From NCBI GenBank assembly GCA_965222345.1, contig CBDCTS010000007.1, forward strand, positions 1,178,001 to 1,242,000: DNA of 64,000 nt. Reading direction: 5' to 3'. A program made the translations under genes and the position numbers. Positions within the stretch are counted from its first letter, which is position 1; the number at the start of each line of letters is the position of its first letter. Under the pieces are notes generated by a model. The model made no database searches and had not been told where the DNA came from. It was given only the letters and a program-made list of their open reading frames with translations. Below, one piece after another: positions 46,783-55,528 of the stretch. This DNA is from JADFGZ01 sp965222345 (GTDB taxonomy: Bacteria > Acidobacteriota > Terriglobia > 2-12-FULL-54-10).

Positions 46783-48636
46783 CTAGCCCCAGCTCGGATT
46801 GGCAGCGGCTTCCTTGCCGGCGATGTAACCCTGGGTGATGCATCGGCCCTGACCATGCTGGCTGCACCCGCCGGCCGACTCGCCTCCGCAGTAGAGGCCC
46901 GGTATGACCTCGCCATTGGTATCCATCGCCTGGCACTTCATGTTAATCCGGAGGCCCGCATAGGTGTCGTGCACTACGGGCGTGGCCCAGGCAGCGTAAA
47001 ACGGAGGGACTTCGACCTTATACTTGGGCGTGGGCTTTTCAAAATCGGGATCGTAGCCGAAATCCACAATGGAGTTGTACCGAGTCACCGTCGCTTCCAG
47101 GTTCTTGGCAGGCATCTCGGCTTTCTGGTAGGGGTTCTTCTTCAGCTTAGCAGTCAGCTCCGCGAGCGTGTTGGCTCGGAAAAAGTAGAGCGGATCGATG
47201 TCGGGCGGCTGAACGTTCCATCTTTCCCGCTTCACTGCCTCGGCGTCGAAGATGGCCCACGTCGGTCCGGCACCGTAGTCCGGAGGAACCGATCCCTCGT
47301 TCGGCGCAACTGCAGCGTCGAGGAAATTCTGTGGATTGTATTTGATTCGTCTCGGATTGCGCCAATCCCCTTGGATATAGGGGTCCAGAAACCCGTGATG
47401 AGTCCCGTACGGCCAGTTTCCCGCCGTCTCATCGTAGAATCGCTTGCCCACCTGGTTCACTAAGATCAAATCCTGCCAGTCGCGAACGCCAAGGCCGGTG
47501 GCGCGGGCAAGAGGAAATACAGGGCTATCCGGCGTCCATCGGATGTAGAGATACTGAGCACCAATCAGGATCCGCTTCCGGAAAAAGCCGTTTCTTTCCA
47601 TCGTTTGGTTTGCCGTGCCCCAGAGTGAGGCCCCAATGGCCATTCCGGCCAACTCTCCGCTGGCGTCCTGGGGGGAGTAAGGATCGCCGGCGAGTTGAAA
47701 CTCCTCGGTCATTCTAGGATCGAAAATCCTGCGGAAGTTGACGTTGCCCGTGCTCCCGCCGGTGGCGATGATGACAGCCTTCTTCGCCTTGACGGTGACG
47801 GTTTCCTTGTCCATTTCAATGTTGCCGTCGGAGCGGAAACCTTTAAAAGGAGTGCTGTCTCCCGGCATGATCGTGGGCGTGTAGCTTGCCTTGATGCCGA
47901 GAACCCGTCCCGAGGAGGAAGTCTCGCGGAAAATGACGTCCATGTGATAGTTCAGCAGGAACTTGACTCCTTTCTTCCTGGCGCTGGCCTCCAACGGCCG
48001 ATAGACGCTGGTTCCGCCTCCGCCCCGGGGACTTTCGAGGCTCTGTCCTTTTCTCCAGAGGGCGTAATTCTCTCTCGGGGCAGAGATGCCAATGGCGTGG
48101 CCGCCTGCTACGCCCGGGGCTCGATCATCGAATACGACCCCATTCTCAAGCAAAAATTCGAAGGCCGGAGCCTCGTTGTCGGCAAGAGATCGCTGGACTC
48201 CCCGGTCGTTATACCTGTATTCCGGCATCCCGTTGGTTTCCACGACCGACCAGTCGGTGAGATCTTTGAAAAGGATGTCCGGCGAATCCTTTATCCCGTA
48301 TTTCTTTTGGGCGCTCGTCCCGCCACCCAGAGGGACTTGTCCTCCATTGAGCAGCCCATGTCCTCCAATGTCGTAATTGGTGTCGATGACGAGAACGGAG
48401 ACTCCCTGGTCCACTGCCCGAATGGCGGCGGGCATCCCAGTGGCTCCGGAGCCGACAATAACAACGTCTGCCTCCAGGTCCCATTCCGCGGGAATGCTGG
48501 AGGTCGTGCTCTGCTGCGCTTCCGCCTGGAGAGCGGGCAGAGCGCTTGCGCCGGCTATCGCCGCAGCGCTAACTCCCGCCCCTCGAACAAAGTCCCGGCG
48601 GCTGATTATTTTTTTCTTTTTTTTGTTGCGACTCAT
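46783..48636 (-). CDS. Tat-exported FAD-dependent flavoprotein (fumarate reductase/ketosteroid dehydrogenase type)
   Basis: The 617-residue protein has a twin-arginine signal ISRRDFVRG (R13-R14) and hydrophobic h-region (AGVSAAAIAGASALPAL). The FAD motif VVIVGSGATGMPAAIRA lies at about residue 60. Further FAD_binding_2 features are 'ALEASARKKGVKFLLNYHMD', 'KAVIIATGGSTGNVNF' and 'GLYCGGESAGGCSQHGQGRC'. It would be a periplasmic flavoenzyme acting on an unsaturated acid or steroid-like substrate; no heme site is seen. Two c-type cytochrome genes further on (54885, 59987) could supply electron partners, but no operon links them. Confidence 0.85.
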   Translation of the reverse strand: MSRNKKKKKIISRRDFVRGAGVSAAAIAGASALPALQAEAQQSTTSSIPAEWDLEADVVIVGSGATGMPAAIRAVDQGVSVLVIDTNYDIGGHGLLNGGQVPLGGGTSAQKKYGIKDSPDILFKDLTDWSVVETNGMPEYRYNDRGVQRSLADNEAPAFEFLLENGVVFDDRAPGVAGGHAIGISAPRENYALWRKGQSLESPRGGGGTSVYRPLEASARKKGVKFLLNYHMDVIFRETSSSGRVLGIKASYTPTIMPGDSTPFKGFRSDGNIEMDKETVTVKAKKAVIIATGGSTGNVNFRRIFDPRMTEEFQLAGDPYSPQDASGELAGMAIGASLWGTANQTMERNGFFRKRILIGAQYLYIRWTPDSPVFPLARATGLGVRDWQDLILVNQVGKRFYDETAGNWPYGTHHGFLDPYIQGDWRNPRRIKYNPQNFLDAAVAPNEGSVPPDYGAGPTWAIFDAEAVKRERWNVQPPDIDPLYFFRANTLAELTAKLKKNPYQKAEMPAKNLEATVTRYNSIVDFGYDPDFEKPTPKYKVEVPPFYAAWATPVVHDTYAGLRINMKCQAMDTNGEVIPGLYCGGESAGGCSQHGQGRCITQGYIAGKEAAANPSWG

Positions 48637-49281
48637 GATGTTTCCTTTTTCGCTTAGGACGTTAGTTTCCCCTCAGCGCAGGATGGTTCCCGATTATACG
48701 GAAAATGGACAGCAGATAGCCCAAGCGTACTCCTTTAGTCCGCCACGGGGATTTGTCCAGTTAAAGTATCACAAACTTACCGAGCTTCAACAGATTCAAA
48801 AATACTCGATCTGGCCGCTGTCACGCAGACCTAACGAGTTCTCCGCCAGGGCAATGATAGTTGATTGGCTGACCGGTCACAAAGGGGAATGCTGTTTTCC
48901 CGGGCCAGTCCGGCGGGGATCAGGGAAGGAACAACATCCAGGGAAAGAAACCGACGCCAGGCAGCCAAGTCGTTCAATTGAAGAGATTCCGGAAATTCCT
49001 GCAAGGGAAAGGGGGGAGGCTTTTTTGACGCCGCCGCGACGCCGCGCCATGCCCGCCGGGCTGCGGTTATACTGCCCTAAAAAACCTTGCTAGCTTGCTG
49101 GCTGCTAGTGCTGTATAATCTTCTCGCTTGGCGGACCATTGACTAATACGGACTTCGCGTGATATAGGGTTTGGCCTGACACCATAATGGCGAAACAGGC
49201 GTGGCGGACCCTGCAGAGGGCGCGAACCGCGCCGCGATGACGCCACGAAGCGAGTATCATTAGAGGATAGGGTTAACCCGC
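48637..49281. other. gene-free region with leader of the DUF1592 operon
   Basis: This 645-base region contains no supported gene. A perfect TATAAT is at 49114-49119 but has no good -35. Downstream, a structured leader is predicted. The outer stem CGTGGCG (49200-49206) pairs with CGCCACG (49241-49247). An inner hairpin pairs GGCGCG (49219-49224) with CGCGCC (49228-49233). If transcription begins near 49126, the leader would be about 155 bases. Confidence 0.4.
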
Positions 49282-51723
49282 ATGCTAAAAACAACGATTT
49301 TCAGAGCGATCGTGGGCTGGCTGGGAATCGCACTGGCCGTTGCCGGCTCCCTGCCGGCAGCGGCGCAACAGACATCGAGTCCCGCTCCACAGGCCGCCTC
49401 GCCGCATCGCGCGCTTCTCAACCGCTACTGCGTCGTCTGCCATAACGAAAAACTGCGCACAGCAGAACTTTTGCTGGATCAAGCTGACCTCGAGAACGTC
49501 AGCCAGGACGCGCAGGTGTGGGAAAAGGTGGTGCGGAGGCTTCGCGCGGGGCAGATGCCGCCTGTCGGCATGCCGCGTCCGGACAAATCCACCCTGGCCG
49601 CCTTTGCCAGCTACCTGGAGACGGAGCTCGACAGCCTGGCTGCGGCCAACCCCAATCCCGGCCGTCCGTCCATTCATCGTCTCAACCGCTCCGAATACAC
49701 CAACGCAATCCGCGACCTGCTTGCAGTTGAAATTGACGGCACATCGTTTCTTCCCGCTGACGATTCGGGCCGCGGCTTTGACAATCTTGCGGAACTGCTC
49801 GTCGTATCGCCTCTGCTGATGGAACGGTACATGTCAGCGGCAGGAATGATCAGCCGCCTCGCGATCGGCGATTCCGCTATCCAGCCACAGAGCGAGACGT
49901 ACATTGTCCCTCAGCGCCTCCTGCAAGAGGACCGCGCGAGCGAAGATCTCCCCTTCGGGTCGCGCGGCGGAACTGCGATTCATCATCGCTTCCCGCTCGA
50001 TGGCGAGTACTCCATCAGAGTCCGCCTAGCCAGAAGCGGCGATGGATATATCCGCGGCATCCAGGGCGATCCACAACAGCTCGACGTCCGTCTGGATGGC
50101 GCCAGAATCAAGCGGTTCAAGATTGGCGGCGTAAACATAGGCCCTTCGGGACCACTGTATCCACGCAACGGCACTTTTTACAGGGGGGACCCCAAACAAA
50201 TCGAATACGAGTTCAATGCGGATGAGAACTTTGAGGTCCGCTTCCCGGCGAAGGCGGGCACGCGGCTGGTTGGCGTCGCTTTTCTGAAGCAAACCGCAGA
50301 GCCGGAAGGCATGCTTCTGCCGCCTACGATGTATTCTGACATTACTGACTTTAAAGGGGGCATGGCCGCCTTAGGCAGTGTCACGATCACTGGACCCATG
50401 GACAAGAAGGGGCCGGGGGAGACGCCCAGCCGGAGCAAGATTTTTCTGTGCCGCCCTGTAACCAGTAACGACGCGGAACCCTGCGCCAGGAAGACACTTT
50501 CCACGCTGGCGCGTCGCGCCTATCGCCGGCCTGTCACGGATGAAGACCTCCAGGCTTTGATGGGCCTTTACAGAACCGGCAGGAGCGAAGGAAGCTTTGA
50601 AGCGGGAATCCAACTGGCGCTCGAAGGAATGCTGGTTTCCTCCAAGTTCCTGTTCCGCATCGAACGCGATCCGGCGAACATCGCGCCGGGCGCCGCCTAT
50701 CGCATCAGCGACCTGGAACTGGCCTCCCGGTTGTCGTTTTTCCTCTGGAGCAGCATACCCGACGATGAGCTGCTCGGCTTGGCCGAACGCGGCCGGCTCA
50801 AAGACCCGGCGGTGCTGGACCGGCAGATCCGGCGTATGCTCGCCGATTCCCGCGCGAAGGCTCTGGTGGAAAATTTCGCAGGACAGTGGCTGTATCTGCG
50901 CAACATTCGCCAAGTGTCGCCGGACCCGAGAGTGTTTCCTCAGTTCGATGACGAGTTGCGGCAGGCATTCCAGCAGGAGACGAAACTTTTCTTCGAAAGC
51001 ATGCTGCGCGAAGACCGCAGCGTGCTGGACTTATTGAAGGCGGACTATACGTTCGTCAACGAACGTCTGGCCCGGCACTATCAGATTCCGAATGTTTATG
51101 GCAGCCACTTTCGGCGCGTCAGGCTGGAAGAGGAGGAGCGGAGAGGGTTGTTGGGGCAAGGCAGTATCCTGACGGTGACATCGCGTGCCAACCGGACATC
51201 CCCGGTTGTGCGCGGCAAGTGGGTGCTGGAAAACTTACTGGGCACTCCACCCCCGCCGCCACCACCCGACGTTCCGGCCCTGGAGGAAAAGAACGAGGAG
51301 GTCAGGAACCTCACCATGCGCCAGCGGATGGAGCAGCACCGTGCGAATCCCGCCTGCGCGAGCTGCCACAAGCTGATGGACCCGATCGGATTCGCGCTCG
51401 ATAACTTTGACGCGATCGGCCAGTGGCGAACCGCCGTGGCTGACAACCCGCTCGATGTGTCCGGGGTGTTCCCCGACGGCACTGAGTTCCAGGGCCCGAC
51501 TGAGCTTCGGAACATATTGCTGAGCCGTCCCGAACAATTTGTCCATACGGTCACCGAAAAACTTCTCACTTACGCCCTCGGCCGTGAAGTGGAGCATACC
51601 GATGCCCCGGCCCTTCGCAAGATCATACGGGAGGCAGGTTCCAGCGACTATCGCTGGGCGTCCCTGATTTCAAGCATAATCAAAAGCACGCCCTTTCAGA
51701 TGAGGAGGTCAAGAGAGCCATGA
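49282..51723 (+). CDS. exported DUF1592-family heme protein (DUF1587/1592/1588/1585 architecture)
   Basis: The 813-residue protein has a signal peptide (ALAVAGSLPAAAQQ). A CxxCH heme site is at residues 50-54 (CVVCHNEK). The domain order seems to be cytochrome-like N-terminus, DUF1587 ('SIHRLNRSEYTNAIRDLLAV'), DUF1595/1592 ('LEASRLSFFLWSSIPDDELL'-like region near 475), DUF1588 with a second CxxCH (ACASCHKLMDPIGFALDNFD, about residue 690) and DUF1585 ('KLLTYALGREVEHTD'). Such proteins are common in planctomycetes and acidobacteria, and their reaction is unknown. The stop overlaps the DUF1552 start (ATGA), so the two are coupled. Confidence 0.87.
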   Translation: MLKTTIFRAIVGWLGIALAVAGSLPAAAQQTSSPAPQAASPHRALLNRYCVVCHNEKLRTAELLLDQADLENVSQDAQVWEKVVRRLRAGQMPPVGMPRPDKSTLAAFASYLETELDSLAAANPNPGRPSIHRLNRSEYTNAIRDLLAVEIDGTSFLPADDSGRGFDNLAELLVVSPLLMERYMSAAGMISRLAIGDSAIQPQSETYIVPQRLLQEDRASEDLPFGSRGGTAIHHRFPLDGEYSIRVRLARSGDGYIRGIQGDPQQLDVRLDGARIKRFKIGGVNIGPSGPLYPRNGTFYRGDPKQIEYEFNADENFEVRFPAKAGTRLVGVAFLKQTAEPEGMLLPPTMYSDITDFKGGMAALGSVTITGPMDKKGPGETPSRSKIFLCRPVTSNDAEPCARKTLSTLARRAYRRPVTDEDLQALMGLYRTGRSEGSFEAGIQLALEGMLVSSKFLFRIERDPANIAPGAAYRISDLELASRLSFFLWSSIPDDELLGLAERGRLKDPAVLDRQIRRMLADSRAKALVENFAGQWLYLRNIRQVSPDPRVFPQFDDELRQAFQQETKLFFESMLREDRSVLDLLKADYTFVNERLARHYQIPNVYGSHFRRVRLEEEERRGLLGQGSILTVTSRANRTSPVVRGKWVLENLLGTPPPPPPPDVPALEEKNEEVRNLTMRQRMEQHRANPACASCHKLMDPIGFALDNFDAIGQWRTAVADNPLDVSGVFPDGTEFQGPTELRNILLSRPEQFVHTVTEKLLTYALGREVEHTDAPALRKIIREAGSSDYRWASLISSIIKSTPFQMRRSREP

Positions 51724-53072
51724 TGATTTTCAAGAAGGCCATCCCCCGCCGCACGTTTTTGCGCGGCTTCGGTGCAACGCTGGCTTTGCCGTTGCTGGAC
51801 GGAATGGTCCCGGCATTCGGTGCCACAGGCAACACGGCGGCCAAACCGACGGTCCGCATGACATTTATCTATGGTCCGAACGGAAGAATCATGAACAAGT
51901 GGACGCCGACGAAGGAGGGCGCGGCTTTCGAGCTGACTCCGACTTTGGAACCGCTAGCTCCGTTTCGGGATCGCCTTCTCGTGCTGAGCGGGCTGAACAT
52001 CAAGGCCGCTGATCCAATCGGGAACGAACCCGGGGGGGTCCATGCGCGCCCCTGTGCCGCGTTCCTGACGGGCATTCACCCGAAGCCGGGGGGGGCGATG
52101 GGAATTTCGGCGGACCAGCTCGCTGCGAGGGAACTCGGCAAGTACACCCAACTGGGGTCGATCGAACTCGCCATGGACTCCGCCGACGTTGTGGGCGCAG
52201 CCGACGGCGCCTATAGTGACGCCTACACCAAAACGATCTCCTGGCGCAGTCCCACGACGCCGCTCCCGATGGAGAACAACCCGCGCAAGGTATTCGAACG
52301 CTTGCTCGGCGAGAGCGGCAGCACGGACCCGGCAGAGCGGCTCCGCCGAATCCAGAATAATTACAGCATTCTCGACTTCGTGACCCAGGATGTAGCTAGC
52401 CTGCTGCGGGATGTCGGTCCCAGCGACCGCGCCAAGCTCACCGAGTATCTGGACGCCACTCGCGATATCGAGCGGCGCATTCAGCTCGCTGAGCAGCAAG
52501 CCTCCCGGGAGCTTCCGGAGATGGAGCGGCCCGCAGGCGTCCCATCCACATATTCCGAGCATGCCAAGCTCATGTTTGATTTGCAGGTGCTGGCCTACCA
52601 GGGCGACCTGACTCGCGTCGTTACCTACATGCTGGGCCGCGAATCGGGGGACCGGGCCTACCGCGAGATCGGCATCGGCGACGGGCATCACTCGCTGTCG
52701 CACCATTCGGGTAACCCCGAGGCGATCGAGTTGTGCTCGCAGGTCGACGCGTTTCATTCCAAGATGTTCGCGTATTTCCTGGAGAAGATGCAATCCACTC
52801 CGGACGGCGACGGCTCCCTGCTGGACCATTCGATCATTGTCTACGGCAGCGCCCTCAGCGACGGCAACGCGCATCTGCACAACGACGTGCCCATACTGTT
52901 GCTGGGCAGTGGAACGAGCCGGATCCAGGGAGGCCGTCACATCCGGTATCCGGGTTACCCCATGTCGAATCTGCTCTTGACCGTTCTGGACAGGGCCGGG
53001 ATTCCGGCGGATGGCTACCTGGACAGCAAGTACAGTGACGCCACCGGAAAGCTGGATATCGTCTCCATGTAG
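51720..53072 (+). CDS. DUF1552 protein with Tat-like signal
   Basis: The 450-residue protein begins with IPRRTFLRGFGATLALPLLD, a twin-arginine-like signal (R10-R11). The DUF1552 family signature is seen in 'VRMTFIYGPNGRIMNKWTPT', 'LEPLAPFRDRLLVLSGLN', 'ENNPRKVFERLLGESGS' and 'LTRVVTYMLGRESGDRAYRE'. The fold is related to the DUF1501/alkaline-phosphatase-like group, but activity is unknown. Its ATG overlaps the stop of the DUF1592 gene, and the two families almost always occur as neighbours. Confidence 0.88.
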   Translation: MMIFKKAIPRRTFLRGFGATLALPLLDGMVPAFGATGNTAAKPTVRMTFIYGPNGRIMNKWTPTKEGAAFELTPTLEPLAPFRDRLLVLSGLNIKAADPIGNEPGGVHARPCAAFLTGIHPKPGGAMGISADQLAARELGKYTQLGSIELAMDSADVVGAADGAYSDAYTKTISWRSPTTPLPMENNPRKVFERLLGESGSTDPAERLRRIQNNYSILDFVTQDVASLLRDVGPSDRAKLTEYLDATRDIERRIQLAEQQASRELPEMERPAGVPSTYSEHAKLMFDLQVLAYQGDLTRVVTYMLGRESGDRAYREIGIGDGHHSLSHHSGNPEAIELCSQVDAFHSKMFAYFLEKMQSTPDGDGSLLDHSIIVYGSALSDGNAHLHNDVPILLLGSGTSRIQGGRHIRYPGYPMSNLLLTVLDRAGIPADGYLDSKYSDATGKLDIVSM

Positions 53073-53128
53073 ATGCGGGGCCGGGAGATTTCCCGGAGCC
53101 GGCAACGGGAATGAACGGAGGAAGGTGC

Positions 53129-54730
53129 ATGAACGTCAAAGTCAAATTCCACAGCGGCTGGTGGCTGGTCCTTCTGTTGTCGGTCTCCAGCCTTTCCGCC
53201 GCGGGCGATCTGCGGCTGGTCGAGGCGGCCAAGAAAGGCGACAGGTCGGCCGTGCGGACCTTGTTGGAGGAACATGCCGATGTGAATGCGCCCCAGGCGG
53301 ATGGCGCAACAGCTCTGGCCTGGGCAGCTCATCGGAATGATCTGGAAACGGCGGAGCAGTTGATTCGCGCCGGAGCCAATGTGGACGCGGCAAACGATTA
53401 CGGCGTCACGCCTCTGGCGCTGGCCTGTACCAACCGGAACGCCGTCATGGTCGAGAAGCTGCTCGAAGCCGGAGCGGACCCGAACGCCGCCCAATGGACG
53501 GGAGAGACGGTGCTCATGACGTGTGCGCGGGCGGGCAGCGTGGACGCGGTGAAATCGCTGCTGACCTACGGAGCGGACGTCAATGCGGCGGAAACCCGGA
53601 AGGGACAGACGGCTCTGATGTGGGCGGTGGCGCAAAAGCATGCAGACGTTGTGCGGACGCTGGTGGAGAAGGGAGCGGACGTTAACGCCAAGTCGCGCGC
53701 ATTAGAAGTCATCAAGCCGATGGTGGCTGTCACCTACAGCAAGCACGTCCATTTCCCCAAATGGAAGGGCGGTTTCACGCCGTTAATGTTTGCCGCCCGG
53801 GTCGGCGCCGAGGACTCTGCCCGGATTTTGCTGGCAGCGGGAGCGAACGTGAATGACACCCCGGAGGCAGACGGATTGGGCGAAGGCAGCGCCTTAGTAG
53901 TGGCCAGCGCCAGCGGCCACGAGGAGTTGGCCTTATTTCTGCTGGAACAGGGAGCGGACCCGAACGCCACCGACGGTTACGGAATTACCCCTTTGCACTG
54001 GGCGATGAAGGAAGGATTACGGGGCCTGGTTGGCGGCAGATCCTTAGCCACCGACCGTTTCTGGTACAACCCCAACATGCAGGCATTGGTGAAGGCGCTG
54101 CTGGCTAAAGGAGCGGACCCGAACGCTCAAATCACGAAAGACTTTCCGCCTTACGACAATCTGCTTTTTGGCCACACTTTGGGCAATAACCTGCCCCAAA
54201 TCAGCCTGGTTGCCACGACGCCGTTTTTACTGGCAGCCGCATCCGGCGATACAGTCTCCATGCGCGTCTTGGTGGAAGGGCGGGCCGATCCAAAACTGGC
54301 GACGGTGGATGGAACGGCGCCGGTGATGGTGGCGGCGGGAGTGGGGCGCGAGCGCCAACAACGCTCCGAGGAGGCGAGGAAAAACTTTTTAGAAGCCGCC
54401 AATTTGGCGGTGCTGCTGGGCGGCGACGTCAATGCGGTCAACCAGGAGGGCCGGACTGCACTGCACGGCGCAGCAGCCATGGGTGACACCGAAACGATTC
54501 AGCTCTTGGTGGAAAAAGGCGCCGATCTGGAGGCGAAGGACATATACGGGCAGACGCCGTTGAGTATCGCGCTGGGCGATCCCGAGGGCTTGGTGTACCG
54601 GCAGCTTCCGGGAGATGCGCACGATTATCGGTTTCGGCAGCCCAGATTGCAAGAGAAAGTGGCGGAGTTGCTTGTCAAATTGGGTGCCACCCCGTTTGCC
54701 GGCAAGTACAGAGACCGCTCGGGCGAATAA
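53129..54730 (+). CDS. exported ankyrin-repeat protein
   Basis: About 533 residues from the ATG at 53129, preceded by GGAGGAAGG; an in-frame ATG at 53111 lies upstream of that ribosome site. A signal segment (WWLVLLLSVSSLSAAG) is followed by roughly nine ankyrin units, such as 'GATALAWAAHRNDLETAEQL', 'YGVTPLALACTNRNAVMVEK' and 'TALHGAAAMGDTETIQLLVE'. Ankyrin arrays bind partner proteins. Position 57 bases after DUF1552 suggests one operon, and this arrangement is recurrent in Acidobacteria as far as I recall. The partner may be one of the two preceding proteins. Confidence 0.85.
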   Translation: MNVKVKFHSGWWLVLLLSVSSLSAAGDLRLVEAAKKGDRSAVRTLLEEHADVNAPQADGATALAWAAHRNDLETAEQLIRAGANVDAANDYGVTPLALACTNRNAVMVEKLLEAGADPNAAQWTGETVLMTCARAGSVDAVKSLLTYGADVNAAETRKGQTALMWAVAQKHADVVRTLVEKGADVNAKSRALEVIKPMVAVTYSKHVHFPKWKGGFTPLMFAARVGAEDSARILLAAGANVNDTPEADGLGEGSALVVASASGHEELALFLLEQGADPNATDGYGITPLHWAMKEGLRGLVGGRSLATDRFWYNPNMQALVKALLAKGADPNAQITKDFPPYDNLLFGHTLGNNLPQISLVATTPFLLAAASGDTVSMRVLVEGRADPKLATVDGTAPVMVAAGVGRERQQRSEEARKNFLEAANLAVLLGGDVNAVNQEGRTALHGAAAMGDTETIQLLVEKGADLEAKDIYGQTPLSIALGDPEGLVYRQLPGDAHDYRFRQPRLQEKVAELLVKLGATPFAGKYRDRSGE

Positions 54731-54884
54731 AGCCGCGTCAGTGTCCGATCATTCCTGCAAGCCGAGTTAGATCAGCCCGCAAAGAGAAAACGCCGCCGGC
54801 CTGAAGCAGATGCCGTGCAGACGTTCACCATAACATCCCGGCCAAGCGGCTTTCATTCCCAAAGCCAAGCCCGGCTAAGAAACA

Positions 54885-55292
54885 TCAGTACTTGATCTTC
54901 CAGGCGCCGTCCGCATCCCTTTCACGGTGCGCGCTGTGGCAGTTCCCGCAGTTGCTCCGCGCTCTCCCCACAGCCTCAGTAGCTTCCTCGATCTTCCCCG
55001 CAGAGGCGAGTTGGGCAACTTCCTGAAAGCCAGAACGGGCGGCCATCGCAAACCCCATGGCATCGCTGATGTTCTTCTTTTCCCAGAAGGAATGGACTTG
55101 GGTGAAGACTTCCGCCAGCTTCCTTGCGTCCGCTGCGGCGTCGTCGCCGGACTTGGCTTCCAGGTTCTCGTTCAGGCTGCCGGCCGTGGCTCTAATAGTC
55201 TGCATCCAGACCTGATACTGGGCCTCCTCTTGAGCTGAAACTACAACGCTTAAACAGAGGATGCCTGCGGCCACTAATACAGCACGTTTCAT
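54885..55292 (-). CDS. class II (cytochrome c'-like) monoheme cytochrome
   Basis: About 135 residues from the ATG at 55292, which follows AAAGGAG by eight bases; the in-frame ATG at 55310 is too early. A signal peptide (AVLVAAGILCLSVVVSAQ) precedes a helical bundle. A C-terminal heme site, CGNCHSAHR, is typical of cytochrome c' proteins, where heme binds near the C-terminus. It would be a periplasmic electron carrier or gas binder. It is on the opposite strand to the ankyrin operon. Confidence 0.82.
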   Translation of the reverse strand: MKRAVLVAAGILCLSVVVSAQEEAQYQVWMQTIRATAGSLNENLEAKSGDDAAADARKLAEVFTQVHSFWEKKNISDAMGFAMAARSGFQEVAQLASAGKIEEATEAVGRARSNCGNCHSAHRERDADGAWKIKY

Positions 55293-55528
55293 AGGATATG
55301 CTCCTTTCAATTCACTCTGTGATTTAACAGCTTATCAGAGATGCCTCAGCTTTTGGAGAATGCGCACACGCCGCCAGTCGGAACATCTGGATTCGCACGC
55401 CATCCAGGTCAGCAGTGAACTCATGCGGCTGTCATGACCGCCAGAGCCGTACTCCCGGTGTGCCGCCGTGGAACTCGGCGCACGACGGTGAAGGTTGCAC
55501 CCAGGAAGCATTGCGGAGCTTGCCCTGC

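Noticed and set aside
48377..49093. 238-codon plus-strand frame spanning the flavoprotein start and the intergenic region
   Set aside because: The first part is antisense to the flavoprotein gene and the remainder has no protein signature.
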